This document shows, piece by piece, positions 1-7,800 of a stretch of DNA of 7,992 nt; the stretch's first letter is position 1; each line of letters opens with the position of its first letter. A program made the translations under genes and the position numbers. This DNA is from Alphaproteobacteria bacterium (GTDB taxonomy: Bacteria > Pseudomonadota > Alphaproteobacteria > Rhizobiales > Rhizobiaceae). The notes beneath the pieces are model-generated. The model saw only the letters and a program-made list of their open reading frames with translations. It ran no database searches and had not been told where the DNA came from. The stretch spans positions 1 to 7,992 of the forward strand of contig JAFKFE010000196.1 in assembly GCA_017308345.1 (NCBI GenBank), given 5' to 3'.

Positions 1-24
1 CCGCGATTTTCCGGCTTTGGCGAC

Positions 25-888
25 TTACGTCGACGGAGCGTCCGGTGTGTTGCTCGCGACCGAGCTTCCCGCCTCTTCCTGCTCGCGCGCCAGGCGCTCA
101 CGCGCCTGGGCGCGCTCGATCATGCGCGAGGACCAGATGGCGACCTCGTAGAGGATGATGGTCGGGATGGCGAGGCCGCACTGGCTCATCGGATCGGGCG
201 GCGTCAGCACCGCGGCGACGACGAAGGAAAGCACGATCGCCCATTTGCGCTTCTCGGCCAGCGCCTGCGACGACAGGATTCCGACGCGCGTCAACAGGCT
301 GGTCACCACCGGCAGCTGGAACACCAGGCCGAAGGAGAAGATCAGCGTCATGATCAGGCTGAGATATTCCGACACTTTCGGCAGCAGCGAAATCTGCACC
401 TGCTCGTCGGTGCCGACCTGCTGCATGGCCAGGAAGAACCACATCACCATCGGGGTGAAGAAGAAATAGACCAGTGAGGCGCCCAGCACGAAAAGGATGG
501 GCGAGGCGATCAGGAATGGGAGAAAGGCGCTGCGCTCGTTCTTGTAAAGGCCGGGCGCGATGAACTTGTAGATCTGCGTGGCGATCAGCGGGAAAGCGAA
601 CACCATGCCGCCGAACATCGCAAGCTTCACCTGCGTGAAGAAGAATTCCTGCGGCGCGGTATAGATCAGCTCGACCTTGTGCGGGTCGAGCCCCGCCCAC
701 TGCGTCGCCCATTTGAACGGGATGACCAGAAGGTTGAACAGGCGCTTGGCGAAGAAGAAGCAGACGAGAAAGGCGACAAAGAAACCGCCCAGCGACCAGA
801 TCAGGCGGCGGCGCAGTTCGATGAGATGCTCGATCAGCGGCGCCGACGACTTCTCGATTTCTTCCCTCTCCTTGTCCGATACGCTCAC
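25..888 (-). CDS. tatC: Tat translocase subunit TatC
   Basis: This 287-residue polytopic inner-membrane protein recognises the twin-arginine signal and is the core of the translocase. Six membrane segments fall at about 30-47, 86-105, 122-145, 174-195, 213-230 and 236-253. Conserved motifs are HLIELRRRL (21-29), APGLYKNER (111-119) with Glu118, FGLVFQLPV (186-194) and LTPPDPMSQ (228-236) with Asp232. Gln191 occupies the place of E. coli Glu170. A charged cytoplasmic tail of about 30 residues follows the last helix. The start is GTG (886-888), inside a GTGA overlap with the tatB stop and 7 nt after GGGAG (896-900), so translation is probably coupled. The stop is TAA. The remaining 24 nt of the window show no terminator or gene; serS often follows in related genomes, but it is not visible here. 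Confidence 0.96.
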   Translation of the reverse strand: MSVSDKEREEIEKSSAPLIEHLIELRRRLIWSLGGFFVAFLVCFFFAKRLFNLLVIPFKWATQWAGLDPHKVELIYTAPQEFFFTQVKLAMFGGMVFAFPLIATQIYKFIAPGLYKNERSAFLPFLIASPILFVLGASLVYFFFTPMVMWFFLAMQQVGTDEQVQISLLPKVSEYLSLIMTLIFSFGLVFQLPVVTSLLTRVGILSSQALAEKRKWAIVLSFVVAAVLTPPDPMSQCGLAIPTIILYEVAIWSSRMIERAQARERLAREQEEAGSSVASNTPDAPST

Positions 889-1616
889 TTGGCGGCTCCC
901 GCCGTCTTCTTGCTGTCGCCCGCCATTTTCTTGCTATCGGCTACCTTCTTGGCGGCGGGCTTCTTCGCCGCGGCGGGCTTCGCCTCAGCCTTGGGAGCGA
1001 CCTTCTTGGCGGTCGTGCCGGATTTGACCGAGGCCGACGAGGATTTCGCCGGCACATCTGCGGCCGGCGTTTTCGCCGCGGAGCCAGCTGTCCCGCTCCT
1101 GGCGGCCGCGGCCCTTTTCGCGGGCTTGGTCGGCGCGGCGGCATCCGAAACCGGCGCGGTGGCGGACGCGTCGGTCATGGCCGGGAAGATCGGCGCGGCC
1201 GGGGCCGGTTCGATTGCATTGACACCAGGCATGTCGGTCGCCCCGTTCTTAAGCGGCTCGGCGGCCTGCGGCGTCGATGCCGCCGGCGCCGCTGGATCGT
1301 CGGCGGGCTTGGGCTTCATCATCGTATCGACGCCTGCCCGCACATCGGCCGCGGCCTGCTCGAACGGATTGAGCTGCTTGCGCACCTCATTCATCGGGTT
1401 GAGACCGCGAAGAGTATCGATTGAACTCTTCACGTCGTCGAGCTCGGCTTCTTTCAGCGCTTCGTTGAACTGCTTCTGGAAGTCGCCGGCCATGGCCCGC
1501 AATTTCGCCACGGTGCGGCCGAAGGTGCGCAGCATGTTGGGCAAATCCTTGGGCCCGACGACCACGATCATGACGACCGCGATCACCAGCAGTTCGCTCC
1601 AACCGATCTCGAACAT
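885..1616 (-). CDS. tatB: Tat translocase subunit TatB, with long Lys/Ala-rich tail
   Basis: This 243-residue TatB forms the signal-peptide receptor complex with TatC. MFEIGWSELLVIAVVMIVVV (1-20) is the membrane helix, with the Glu typical of TatB, followed by the GPKDLP hinge (21-26) and the amphipathic helix LRTFGRTVAKLRAMAGDFQ (29-47). A further charged helix runs to about residue 88. From about 100 the protein is Pro/Ala-rich, and residues 201-243 are a lysine/alanine tail with AAAKKPAAKK-like repeats resembling histone H1 tails. It is longer than E. coli TatB (about 170 residues), mainly through this tail. ATG at 1614-1616 has only a weak CGGAA upstream (around 1626-1630). The TGA overlaps the tatC start as GTGA. 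Confidence 0.93.
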   Translation of the reverse strand: MFEIGWSELLVIAVVMIVVVGPKDLPNMLRTFGRTVAKLRAMAGDFQKQFNEALKEAELDDVKSSIDTLRGLNPMNEVRKQLNPFEQAAADVRAGVDTMMKPKPADDPAAPAASTPQAAEPLKNGATDMPGVNAIEPAPAAPIFPAMTDASATAPVSDAAAPTKPAKRAAAARSGTAGSAAKTPAADVPAKSSSASVKSGTTAKKVAPKAEAKPAAAKKPAAKKVADSKKMAGDSKKTAGAAK

Positions 1617-1636
1617 GGCAATCTATTCCGACGAGA

Positions 1637-1681
1637 GCATGCCGCCCAAAAGTGCCAAGCAGTTTTGGGACAACGGCATGC
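1637..1681. repeat. 45-bp imperfect palindrome between tatA and tatB, rhizobial intergenic repeat type
   Basis: Outer arms GCATGCCG (1637-1644) and CGGCATGC (1674-1681) are perfectly complementary, as are inner arms CCCAAAA (1645-1651) and TTTTGGG (1663-1669). A four-base bulge (1670-1673) lies on one side only. Beyond one mismatch, TGC and GCA can close the loop, for about 18 paired bases. No T tract follows on either strand, so it is not a classical terminator. The pattern of CCCAAAA/TTTTGGG inside GCATG-type arms with a one-sided bulge matches my memory of a dispersed palindrome in Mesorhizobium and relatives; copy number could not be checked. It sits 18 nt after the tatA stop and 20 nt before the tatB start. 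Confidence 0.8.
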
Positions 1682-1699
1682 CCAAAGCAACAACCAGGC

Positions 1700-1918
1700 T
1701 CAGCTCTTGCTGACCTTTTCCTTGGCCGACGAAACGGTCTCGTCGGCGCGGTGCTCGACGGTCCGCTTGTCGTCGACGTCGTCGTCAGCCATGCCCTTCT
1801 TGAAGCTCTTGATGCCCTTGGCCATGTCGCCCATCAGTTCCGGAATCTTGCCGCGGCCGAACACCAGCAGCACGATCACCAGCACGATCATCCAGTGCCA
1901 AATCGAAAACGAACCCAT
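1700..1918 (-). CDS. tatA: Sec-independent (Tat) translocase pore subunit TatA
   Basis: This 72-residue TatA oligomerises in the inner membrane to form the passage for folded twin-arginine substrates recruited by TatBC. The sequence has the family layout: a short N-terminal membrane helix (about 7-20, [14 protein letters not shown]), the FGRGKIPE hinge (20-27), an amphipathic helix ending near FKKGM, and a charged, polar tail. The length is normal. ATG at 1916-1918 is preceded by GAGAGAG (1925-1931), a good ribosome-binding site. It is the first gene of the tat set; 83 nt containing a palindrome separate it from tatB. TatA rather than TatB is called because of the FGRGKIPE motif, the short length and its position. 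Confidence 0.95.
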   Translation of the reverse strand: MGSFSIWHWMIVLVIVLLVFGRGKIPELMGDMAKGIKSFKKGMADDDVDDKRTVEHRADETVSSAKEKVSKS

Positions 1919-1951
1919 AACAATCTCTCTCGAATGTTTTCCCTCGGCGAT

Positions 1952-1980
1952 GATCTATGCGTTTTCGCTCGGGGATTCAA
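1952..1980 (-). promoter_or_regulatory. Candidate promoter for tatABC
   Basis: TTGAAT (1980-1975) is followed after 17 nt by TAGATC (1957-1952), 33 nt before the tatA ATG. The -35-like box is fair, but the -10-like box matches the consensus at only three positions. A promoter somewhere in this gap is plausible because scpB and tatA are separated by 179 nt, yet this exact site is weak. Confidence 0.25.
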
Positions 1981-2040
1981 ACACAACCGCAATGAAGTTG
2001 ATAAAATGGCTGTCGGATGTCACGCACTTTCGGCGAGAGC

Positions 2041-2071
2041 GCCTTGCTACGAATCCGCGCAGGCCTTGCTA
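2041..2071 (-). repeat. 9-bp direct repeat TAGCAAGGC, 22-bp spacing
   Basis: TAGCAAGGC occurs exactly twice on the minus strand (2071-2063 and 2049-2041), start to start 22 bp, close to two helical turns. It lies in the 179-nt gap between scpB and tatA, upstream of the candidate tat promoter. The spacing would suit a protein binding one DNA face, but two 9-mers could also be chance. The rest of the gap (1919-2097) shows no gene and no terminator. Confidence 0.4.
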
Positions 2072-2097
2072 ATAGAGCATTCGCGCCGGTTCCGGGG

Positions 2098-2832
2098 TCA
2101 CTCTTCCGTGACGCGAGGCGTCAGCAGCCCGAGTTCCTCGAGGTCGATATCGGTCAGCGCGTCGGGATCGGCCGGCGGCACCGGCATCGAGAAATTGGCC
2201 GGCATGCGCGTCGAGAGCAGTCCCGCGCCCTTCAGCTCTTCCATGCCGGGCAGATCGCGGATCTCCTCCAGCGCGAAATGGTCGAGGAAGGCGTCGGTGG
2301 TGCCGTATGTCACCGGCCGTCCGGGCGTGCGCCGGCGGCCGCGCATCCTGACCCACTCCGTTTCGAGCAGCGTGTCGAGCGTGCCCTTCGACGTCTCCAC
2401 GCCTCTGATGTCCTCGATCTCGGCGCGCGTGACCGGCTGGTGATAGGCGATGATCGCCAGCACTTCGAGCGCCGCGCGCGACAGCTTTCTCTGCTGCACG
2501 GAGTCCCGGCTCATCAGGAAAGCGAGATCGCCGGCGGTGCGGAAGGCCCAGGCATCGCCGACCCGCACAAGGTTGACGCCACGCTTGGCATAGATTTCCT
2601 GCAGATCCGCCATCGCGGCGGCAATGTTGACGCCTTCCGGCAGGCGCGCGGCAAGCTGCTTTTCGCTGACCGGCTCGGCACTGGCGAAGACGATCGCCTC
2701 GGCCATGCGCACGGCTTCCGACAATTGCAGCCGCTCGGCTGGGTTTTCGATGGAACCCTGCTCGTCCATCTCGTCTTCCGGTTCGTCCTCGACCTTGAAC
2801 GGGATGACTGAAGCGTTGGCGCGTTCGCTCAT
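2098..2832 (-). CDS. scpB: Segregation and condensation protein B
   Basis: This 244-residue ScpB is the winged-helix partner that dimerises and binds the ScpA kleisin. Two winged-helix domains are visible: about 36-105 (SEAVRMAEAIVFASAEPVS onwards) and about 115-190. The second contains LSRAALEVLAIIAYHQPVTR (117-136), the IRGV segment (142-145) and GRPVTYGTTDAFLDHFAL (171-188), all standard for the family. The N-terminus (10-35) and C-terminus (220-244) are acidic tails. The start is ATG at 2830-2832, within the ATGA overlap with scpA and preceded by GAGGTGG at 2837-2843. The frame stays open 84 codons further upstream, but that stretch lies inside scpA and is not coding. No intrinsic terminator is visible after the TGA. 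Confidence 0.95.
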   Translation of the reverse strand: MSERANASVIPFKVEDEPEDEMDEQGSIENPAERLQLSEAVRMAEAIVFASAEPVSEKQLAARLPEGVNIAAAMADLQEIYAKRGVNLVRVGDAWAFRTAGDLAFLMSRDSVQQRKLSRAALEVLAIIAYHQPVTRAEIEDIRGVETSKGTLDTLLETEWVRMRGRRRTPGRPVTYGTTDAFLDHFALEEIRDLPGMEELKGAGLLSTRMPANFSMPVPPADPDALTDIDLEELGLLTPRVTEE

Positions 2833-3671
2833 GATACCACCTCGACTGCCCTCACCCCTTGCGCGCGGCCGCGCAGATAGATCGGCGCGAACACCTGATC
2901 CTGCCGCACTTCCAGTTTGCCCTCGCGCACCATTTCGAGCGTCGCCGCGAAGGAACTGGCCATCGCCGTGCGCTTCTCTTCCGGCGCCGCCAGATATTCG
3001 ATCAGGAAGCTGTCGAGCGCCGTCCAATCGCCGACCGAGCCGACCAGCCGCGCCAGCACCTCGCGCGCATCCTTCAGCGACCACACCGCGCGCCGGGCGA
3101 TCGTCACATTGTTGATGGCCTGCTTCTGGCGCTGTTGCGCGTAGGCGGTGAGCAGATCGTAGAGCGAAGCCGAAAAGCTGTTGCGCTTCTCGATGATGAC
3201 CATTTCCGGCATGCCGCGCGCAAAGACGTCGCGGCCGAGGCGGTTGCGGTTGACCAGCCGCGCCGCGGCGTCGCGCATGGCTTCCAGCCGCTTCAGCCGG
3301 AATTGCAGCACCGCCGCCAGTTCCTCGCCGCTTTCGCCCTCTTCGCCCGGCTGTTTCGGGATCAGCAGCTTCGATTTCAGGAAGGCGAGCCAGGCCGCCA
3401 TCACCAGGTAATCGGCGGCAAGCTCGAGTCTCAGCGCCCGCACCTTCTCGATGAATGCCAGATACTGTTCGGCCAAAGCCAGGATCGAAATGCGCGCCAG
3501 ATCGACCTTCTGATTGCGGGCAAGATGCAAGAGAAGGTCGAGTGGGCCTTCGAATCCGGCCACGTCAACCACCAGGGATGGGTCGCCGGTCAGGCGTGAA
3601 TCGTCGTTTTCGGCCCACAGACGGTCCATCGGTGCGGCCTTCGCGGCCTTGCTTTCCAATGTCTCCGCCAC
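2829..3671 (-). CDS. scpA: Segregation and condensation protein A (kleisin)
   Basis: This 280-residue ScpA is the kleisin subunit of the SMC-ScpA-ScpB condensin, which bridges the SMC heads and helps compact and segregate the chromosome. The hallmark N-terminal domain is clear: FEGPLDLLLHLARNQKVDL (40-58), then ISILALAEQYL (61-71) and the helix around LAADYLVMAAWLAFLKSKLL (84-103). The C-terminal winged-helix region ends with LEMVREGKLEVRQDQVF (245-261) and FAPIYLRG. The start is GTG (3669-3671), preceded by GAAAGG and AAGGGA purine stretches; an ATG at codon 15 (MDRLWAEND) is an alternative. The stop overlaps the scpB start as ATGA, implying translational coupling. No smc gene is in the window, which is normal because smc usually lies elsewhere. 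Confidence 0.95.
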   Translation of the reverse strand: MAETLESKAAKAAPMDRLWAENDDSRLTGDPSLVVDVAGFEGPLDLLLHLARNQKVDLARISILALAEQYLAFIEKVRALRLELAADYLVMAAWLAFLKSKLLIPKQPGEEGESGEELAAVLQFRLKRLEAMRDAAARLVNRNRLGRDVFARGMPEMVIIEKRNSFSASLYDLLTAYAQQRQKQAINNVTIARRAVWSLKDAREVLARLVGSVGDWTALDSFLIEYLAAPEEKRTAMASSFAATLEMVREGKLEVRQDQVFAPIYLRGRAQGVRAVEVVS

Positions 3672-3691
3672 TTGCCTTTCGTCCCTTCGGT

Positions 3692-4711
3692 TCAGGCCAC
3701 CGCTTCGAAATAGGTGGCGAATTCTGCGCGTATCGCGGTTTCGTCGGCGACGTCGCGGTCCTTTATATAGCTCAGCGCCCGCTCAGCGCGCTGCAAGGAC
3801 TTGCCCGACAACGCCGTCGTGCGCGACGCGATCCCCGACATTTCCTCGAAAACGCCGTTGCAGTGAAGGACGAGATCGCAGCCGGCCGCAAGGATCGCGG
3901 CCGCCTTTGTCGGGAAATCCCCAGAAAGTGCCTTCATCGAGGTGTCGTCGCTCATCAGCAGCCCGTCGAAGCCGATCTCGCCGCGGATAACCTGATCGAC
4001 GACCTTTGCGGACGTCGTCGCCGGATTGTCCGGGTCGACGGCGCTGTAGACGACATGCGCCGTCATCGCCATCGGCAGTTCTCTGAGCGCCTTGAACGGG
4101 GCGAAATCATGCCGGCGCAAGTCGTCGAGCGGCGTATCGACGGTCGGCAGTGCGAAATGCGTGTCGGCGAAGGCGCGGCCGTGACCGGGAATATGCTTCA
4201 TCACCGGCAGCACGCCGCCGGACATCAACCCCTCGGCCGAGGCCCGGCCAAGCTCGATCACGGCATTGGGCTCCTTGCCGTAGGCGCGCGCGCCGATGAC
4301 GTCGCTGGCGCCTTCGACCGGCACGTCGAGCACCGGCAGGCAGTCGGCGGTGATGCCGAGGCGGGAAAGGTCGAAGGCATGCAGCCGCGCCAGCAGCCAG
4401 GCGGCGCGGCGACCGGCCTCGCGATCATCGCGCCACAACGCGCCAAGCGCGCCGCCGGCCGGATAGTTCGGCGCCAGCGGCGGACGCAGGCGCTGCACCC
4501 TGCCGCCTTCCTGATCGATGAACACCGGGGCGTCCGGGCGGCCGACGCTGTCGCGCATCGCGGCGACAAGGTCGCGAATCTGTCCGGCTTCGCCGACATT
4601 GCGCGCGAACAGGATGAAGCCCCAGGGACGTTCATCGCGATAAAAGCGGATTTCGTCCTCGGTGAGGGATTTCCCGGCACAGCCGAGGATCATGGATTTT
4701 GATTCGCTCAT
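3692..4711 (-). CDS. nagZ: Beta-N-acetylhexosaminidase NagZ (GH3)
   Basis: This 339-residue cytoplasmic enzyme has no signal peptide. NagZ removes GlcNAc from GlcNAc-1,6-anhydroMurNAc-peptides during peptidoglycan recycling; in many Gram-negatives its products feed AmpC beta-lactamase induction. The family motifs are in order: IDQEGGRVQR (65-74), KHIPGHG (172-178), then D183-T-H185, where the His belongs to the catalytic Asp-His dyad, and LLMSDDTSMKAL (251-262), where Asp255 is the expected nucleophile. CDLVLHCNG (278-286) is also typical. I chose the ATG at 4709-4711 because MSESKxMILGCAG matches the usual family N-terminus. The frame also has an upstream TTG at 4739-4741, 9 nt after AGGGG, which would add ten residues; the ATG itself has no good Shine-Dalgarno sequence. 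scpA begins 20 nt after the stop, so the two are probably cotranscribed. Confidence 0.95.
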   Translation of the reverse strand: MSESKSMILGCAGKSLTEDEIRFYRDERPWGFILFARNVGEAGQIRDLVAAMRDSVGRPDAPVFIDQEGGRVQRLRPPLAPNYPAGGALGALWRDDREAGRRAAWLLARLHAFDLSRLGITADCLPVLDVPVEGASDVIGARAYGKEPNAVIELGRASAEGLMSGGVLPVMKHIPGHGRAFADTHFALPTVDTPLDDLRRHDFAPFKALRELPMAMTAHVVYSAVDPDNPATTSAKVVDQVIRGEIGFDGLLMSDDTSMKALSGDFPTKAAAILAAGCDLVLHCNGVFEEMSGIASRTTALSGKSLQRAERALSYIKDRDVADETAIRAEFATYFEAVA

Positions 4712-4724
4712 GCACGGAAGCTTA

Positions 4725-4777
4725 AGGCTTTGGCCGGGCAAAGGGAATCACCCCTGCCCTCCGAGCCGCCAAAGCCT
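4725..4777 (-). repeat. Nested inverted repeat (hairpin) in the nagZ leader
   Basis: A perfect 10-bp inverted repeat, AGGCTTTGGC (4777-4768 on the minus strand) and GCCAAAGCCT (4734-4725), encloses 33 nt. Inside it a second small stem can form, GGGCA with TGCCC plus GGG with CCC around TGATT. The element ends 13 nt before the preferred nagZ ATG. No T tract follows, so it is not a second classical terminator. It may be a 5' UTR structure, an operator, or a stabilising or processing hairpin. The only purine-rich ribosome-binding-like stretch here (AGGGG) falls inside the inner stem. Confidence 0.6.
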
Positions 4778-4793
4778 GCAGCCGTCCACAACG

Positions 4794-4829
4794 AAAAACC
4801 GGCGCGACCTTGCGGCGGCGCCGGCTTTT
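4794..4829 (-). terminator. Rho-independent terminator of the SPOR-protein gene
   Basis: On the minus strand, AAAAGCCGGCGC (4829-4818) pairs with GCGCCGGTTTTT (4805-4794). This gives a 12-bp stem with one G-U pair and a 12-nt loop (4806-4817). The stem runs straight into a T tract and begins 17 nt after the SPOR-gene stop. Because the other arm is flanked by four As, the hairpin could also stop plus-strand transcription. It separates the SPOR gene from nagZ, so nagZ probably has its own promoter or depends on readthrough. Confidence 0.85.
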
Positions 4830-4845
4830 CGAAGCTGAAATCAGA

Positions 4846-7800
4846 TCAGCGCGACACGAAGCAGTTCCCGCCGGCTGCCTTGTAGCTGGTGCAAAGCGCG
4901 ATCGCATCATTGCGCGACTGGGCCGGAACGCGGACGCGGTAGAAGGTGCCCTTGCCCGCGACCTCGGCCTTGACGATGTTCGCGGTGCGACCCGACAGCA
5001 CGCTGCCATAGCGGCGCTGCAGGTCCTTATAGGTCGACTGCGCGCTTTCGACCGTCGGCTGCGAGGCGATCTGCATCGACCACGAGCCGCCGCCGGCCGC
5101 CGACGCCGGATCGATCGAAGCGACCTGGTCCGGCTTGACCTCGCCAACGATATCGACCGGCTGGTCGGACGGACGCGCTGGCGCCACCGGCACCGTTGCT
5201 GGCGTGTCGGACGACTGGGCCTTGGCTTCAGTCTTCTTTGCCGGCTTCACTGGCTTGGCTGTCGCCGCATCGGCCTGATCCGTGTCGGAGGCCACCGTTC
5301 CCGTCTGCTGGCCGTCGGAAGCAGGCGCGACATGCTGCGGCGCCGGATCGCTCGGCTCGGCCGCCGCGACCTTCGGCGCAGCTGGAGCCGGATCCTCGCG
5401 CGGCACCAGCGAGCCGTCGGGCTTCACCATCATGGTCTTCACCTTGCGTGGCGCAACGGCGACGACGTCGTTGCTGGCGCCATTGTCGGCATCCTGCTGC
5501 AACACCTGGGCGATGCGGTCTTCTGACTTCGGCGCCGGTGCTGGCGGCTGCGCGCTTTCGGGCGCGGCCGCTTGCGCGACGCCGGGCAATGCCGCGCCCG
5601 AATTGTCGGCGTTATCGGCTCCAGCCGAGGCGTCGCTATCGTTGGGCGAAAGATCGACCACGCGACTCTGCGGGGGTTCCTTCGAGGCCAGGTCAACGGG
5701 CTGTTCGGTGGTGTTCACCAGCTTCTGCTGCACCGGCTCGGCGGGCTTGGCCGCGCCGCCGCCCTTGGCCACCGCGTCATAGACCTTGTTGTCCTGGTTC
5801 GGCACCACCGTGCCGCCCGGATTTTCCGGCTTGACCTTGATCGGTGAATTGTCGGCCTTGACGATCACCGGCGCCTCGCTGCCGCCTTTGCCGCCGAAGG
5901 AGAAGGCCAGCGCGCCGAGGCCGCCGAGAACCACCACGGCGCCGACCAGCGCCGCGATCATCATGCCGCGCCGGCGCGGCTGCGCCGCCTCGCGCTCGGC
6001 AAGCCCGGGGATCGCCATCGCTTCTTCCAGCTCGGGATCATAGTCGAGCTCGTCAGTGGCGAAATCTTCCGCTTGCGAAACCGGCCGGCTGCCGGGCAGA
6101 TCATCGGCGTCGTAGTCGTTTGCGACGGCAAACGAGGCCGGGGCTGCCGGAGCCGCCTGCGCCTCTGCGCGCAAGTCGCGACGGTCGTAACCGCTGAAGC
6201 CGGCGCTGTAGGCTTCGTCCTCATAGCCGCGGCCCTGCGCGGGAGCCGACGCGATTTCGGTCGCGTTCATGTCGGTGAGCAGGCTGGCGAATTCCGCATC
6301 GAGATCGTCGTAAGCGGCCGCCGCCGGCTGGTCTTCCTCGAAGCTGAGCTCCGGAATGTCGAGGTCGTCCGCGAGCGCGACCACGCGCTCCGGCACATCG
6401 ACCGTCTCGACGTCCGGCACGTCGTCATGCTGGCGGGCCTGCTGCGGTGGAAGCGTCGGCGTCTGCGCCGGCTTGGCATAGGTGGAATAATCCACAGCCG
6501 GTTCGCCACGATAGGCTGGCGCCGCCATCTGCGCTGGCGCTGAAGGCGCCGGCATCTGGGTCGGTGCCGACGGCGCCGGGCGCGCGGCGAACGAAGCTTG
6601 CGCCGCCGGGGCGGCAACGGTCGGGGTTGAACGGCCCCACGACCTCGTCTGCTCGACGGGCGTCGAATGCAGCCAATCGGACGAGTTTGCCGGGGACTTC
6701 GCCCTGGCGGCGGCCTGCTCTGCCTCGATACTCCGGGCGAAAGCCGCATCGAAAGCGTCGTCGTCGAAATCAACGCCCGGGTCGGCCCTGGAAGGCCCGG
6801 CCTTGGCCGGGGCGGCAAAATCCTGTTGGCCGAGCTCGTTGGCGAGCAGGTCGTCCAGCTCGCTCTCGTCCGCCTGAACACCCTGCCGACTCTGCGCCGG
6901 CTGGTGTTCGTCAAGATCCCAGTCGAGGTCGTCGGCCCCCGCTGTCCCGCTCGCGAGGCCCGCGGGTTGCGCAACCAGCCGTGGCGCGGGAACAGGCTCC
7001 TTGACGGTCGGCATCGGCCGCGCGGTCATGGCGCCAAGCAACGCATTGAGCTCGTCTTCCAGGCTGCGCTCGCTGGCGGTCGGCTTTGCTGGTTCCGCGG
7101 CGGCGACCGGGGGAACCGGAACAGCGACGACGGGAGCCGGCTCAACCATGGCCGACCGCAAAGCGGCGGCTGGCTCGACGGCCGGGACTTGCGGCTCCTC
7201 ATTCAACGCTTCGCGGAAGCTCAGCTCGAAATCGTCTTCGAGGGAAAATCCGGCGGCGGGTTCGGACGCAGGCGGCTCGGCGGCAAAATAGGCCGCCTCG
7301 ACCGGAGCCTCGACCATCGGCGCCGGCTCATCCCCAAGCGACGGCTCCGGCTCCTGAAAACCCTGATCCCGGCCGGGATCCATGTCGACATCGGCCATCG
7401 CCTGGTCGAAATGACCGGCAAAATCATCCTCGGAAATCAGCGGAGCGGCGGCATGAGCTTCGACCGGTTCGACGACCCGCGCGTGCTGCTCCGGCTCGTG
7501 GCTCTCGAACGAAAGTTCGTCTTCCAGCGACATCTGGACTGCGTTGTCGAAATCGGCGTCGAACGCCTCTTCGCTCACGGCCTGCATGGCTTCGACGGCG
7601 TCCTGACGGGCGTCGACCGGCTCGCGATAGTCGAGGTTGGCCGGCTCGTGAGGGTCGAGCTGGAAATCCTGATCCAGCGAAGCAGCCATCTCCTGATCGA
7701 TCGGAAGATCATCCTCGAGCGGCGAGACATGGAGTGAACCGGCGAACGCCTTGTCGAAATCGTCGTCAAAAGCGACTTCCGGCTCGGGGGCGGCTTCCGG

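Noticed and set aside
679..1713. A 344-codon plus-strand frame across tatB and the tatA-tatB gap
   Set aside because: It mirrors the codon bias of tatB and tatC; the product is low-complexity with no domain.
2833..3084. Upstream extension of the scpB frame by 84 codons
   Set aside because: It lies wholly inside scpA, and the ATG in the ATGA overlap has a good ribosome-binding site and gives a normal ScpB.
3455..4702. A 415-codon open frame on the plus strand, antisense to nagZ and part of scpA
   Set aside because: It is opposite well-supported genes and its protein is Arg/Ala/Gly-rich without recognisable motifs, as expected from GC-rich third-position bias.
4739..4741. TTG as the nagZ start
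   Set aside because: It would add ten residues before the conserved MSESK-type N-terminus. It is kept only as an alternative because AGGGG lies 9 nt upstream.
4725..4777. The nagZ-leader hairpin as a second terminator of the SPOR gene
   Set aside because: No T tract follows, and a complete intrinsic terminator already lies upstream at 4794-4829.
6667..7737. A 356-codon plus-strand frame antisense to the SPOR-protein gene
   Set aside because: It has no recognisable domain and lies opposite a gene continuous in frame with a clear SPOR domain.
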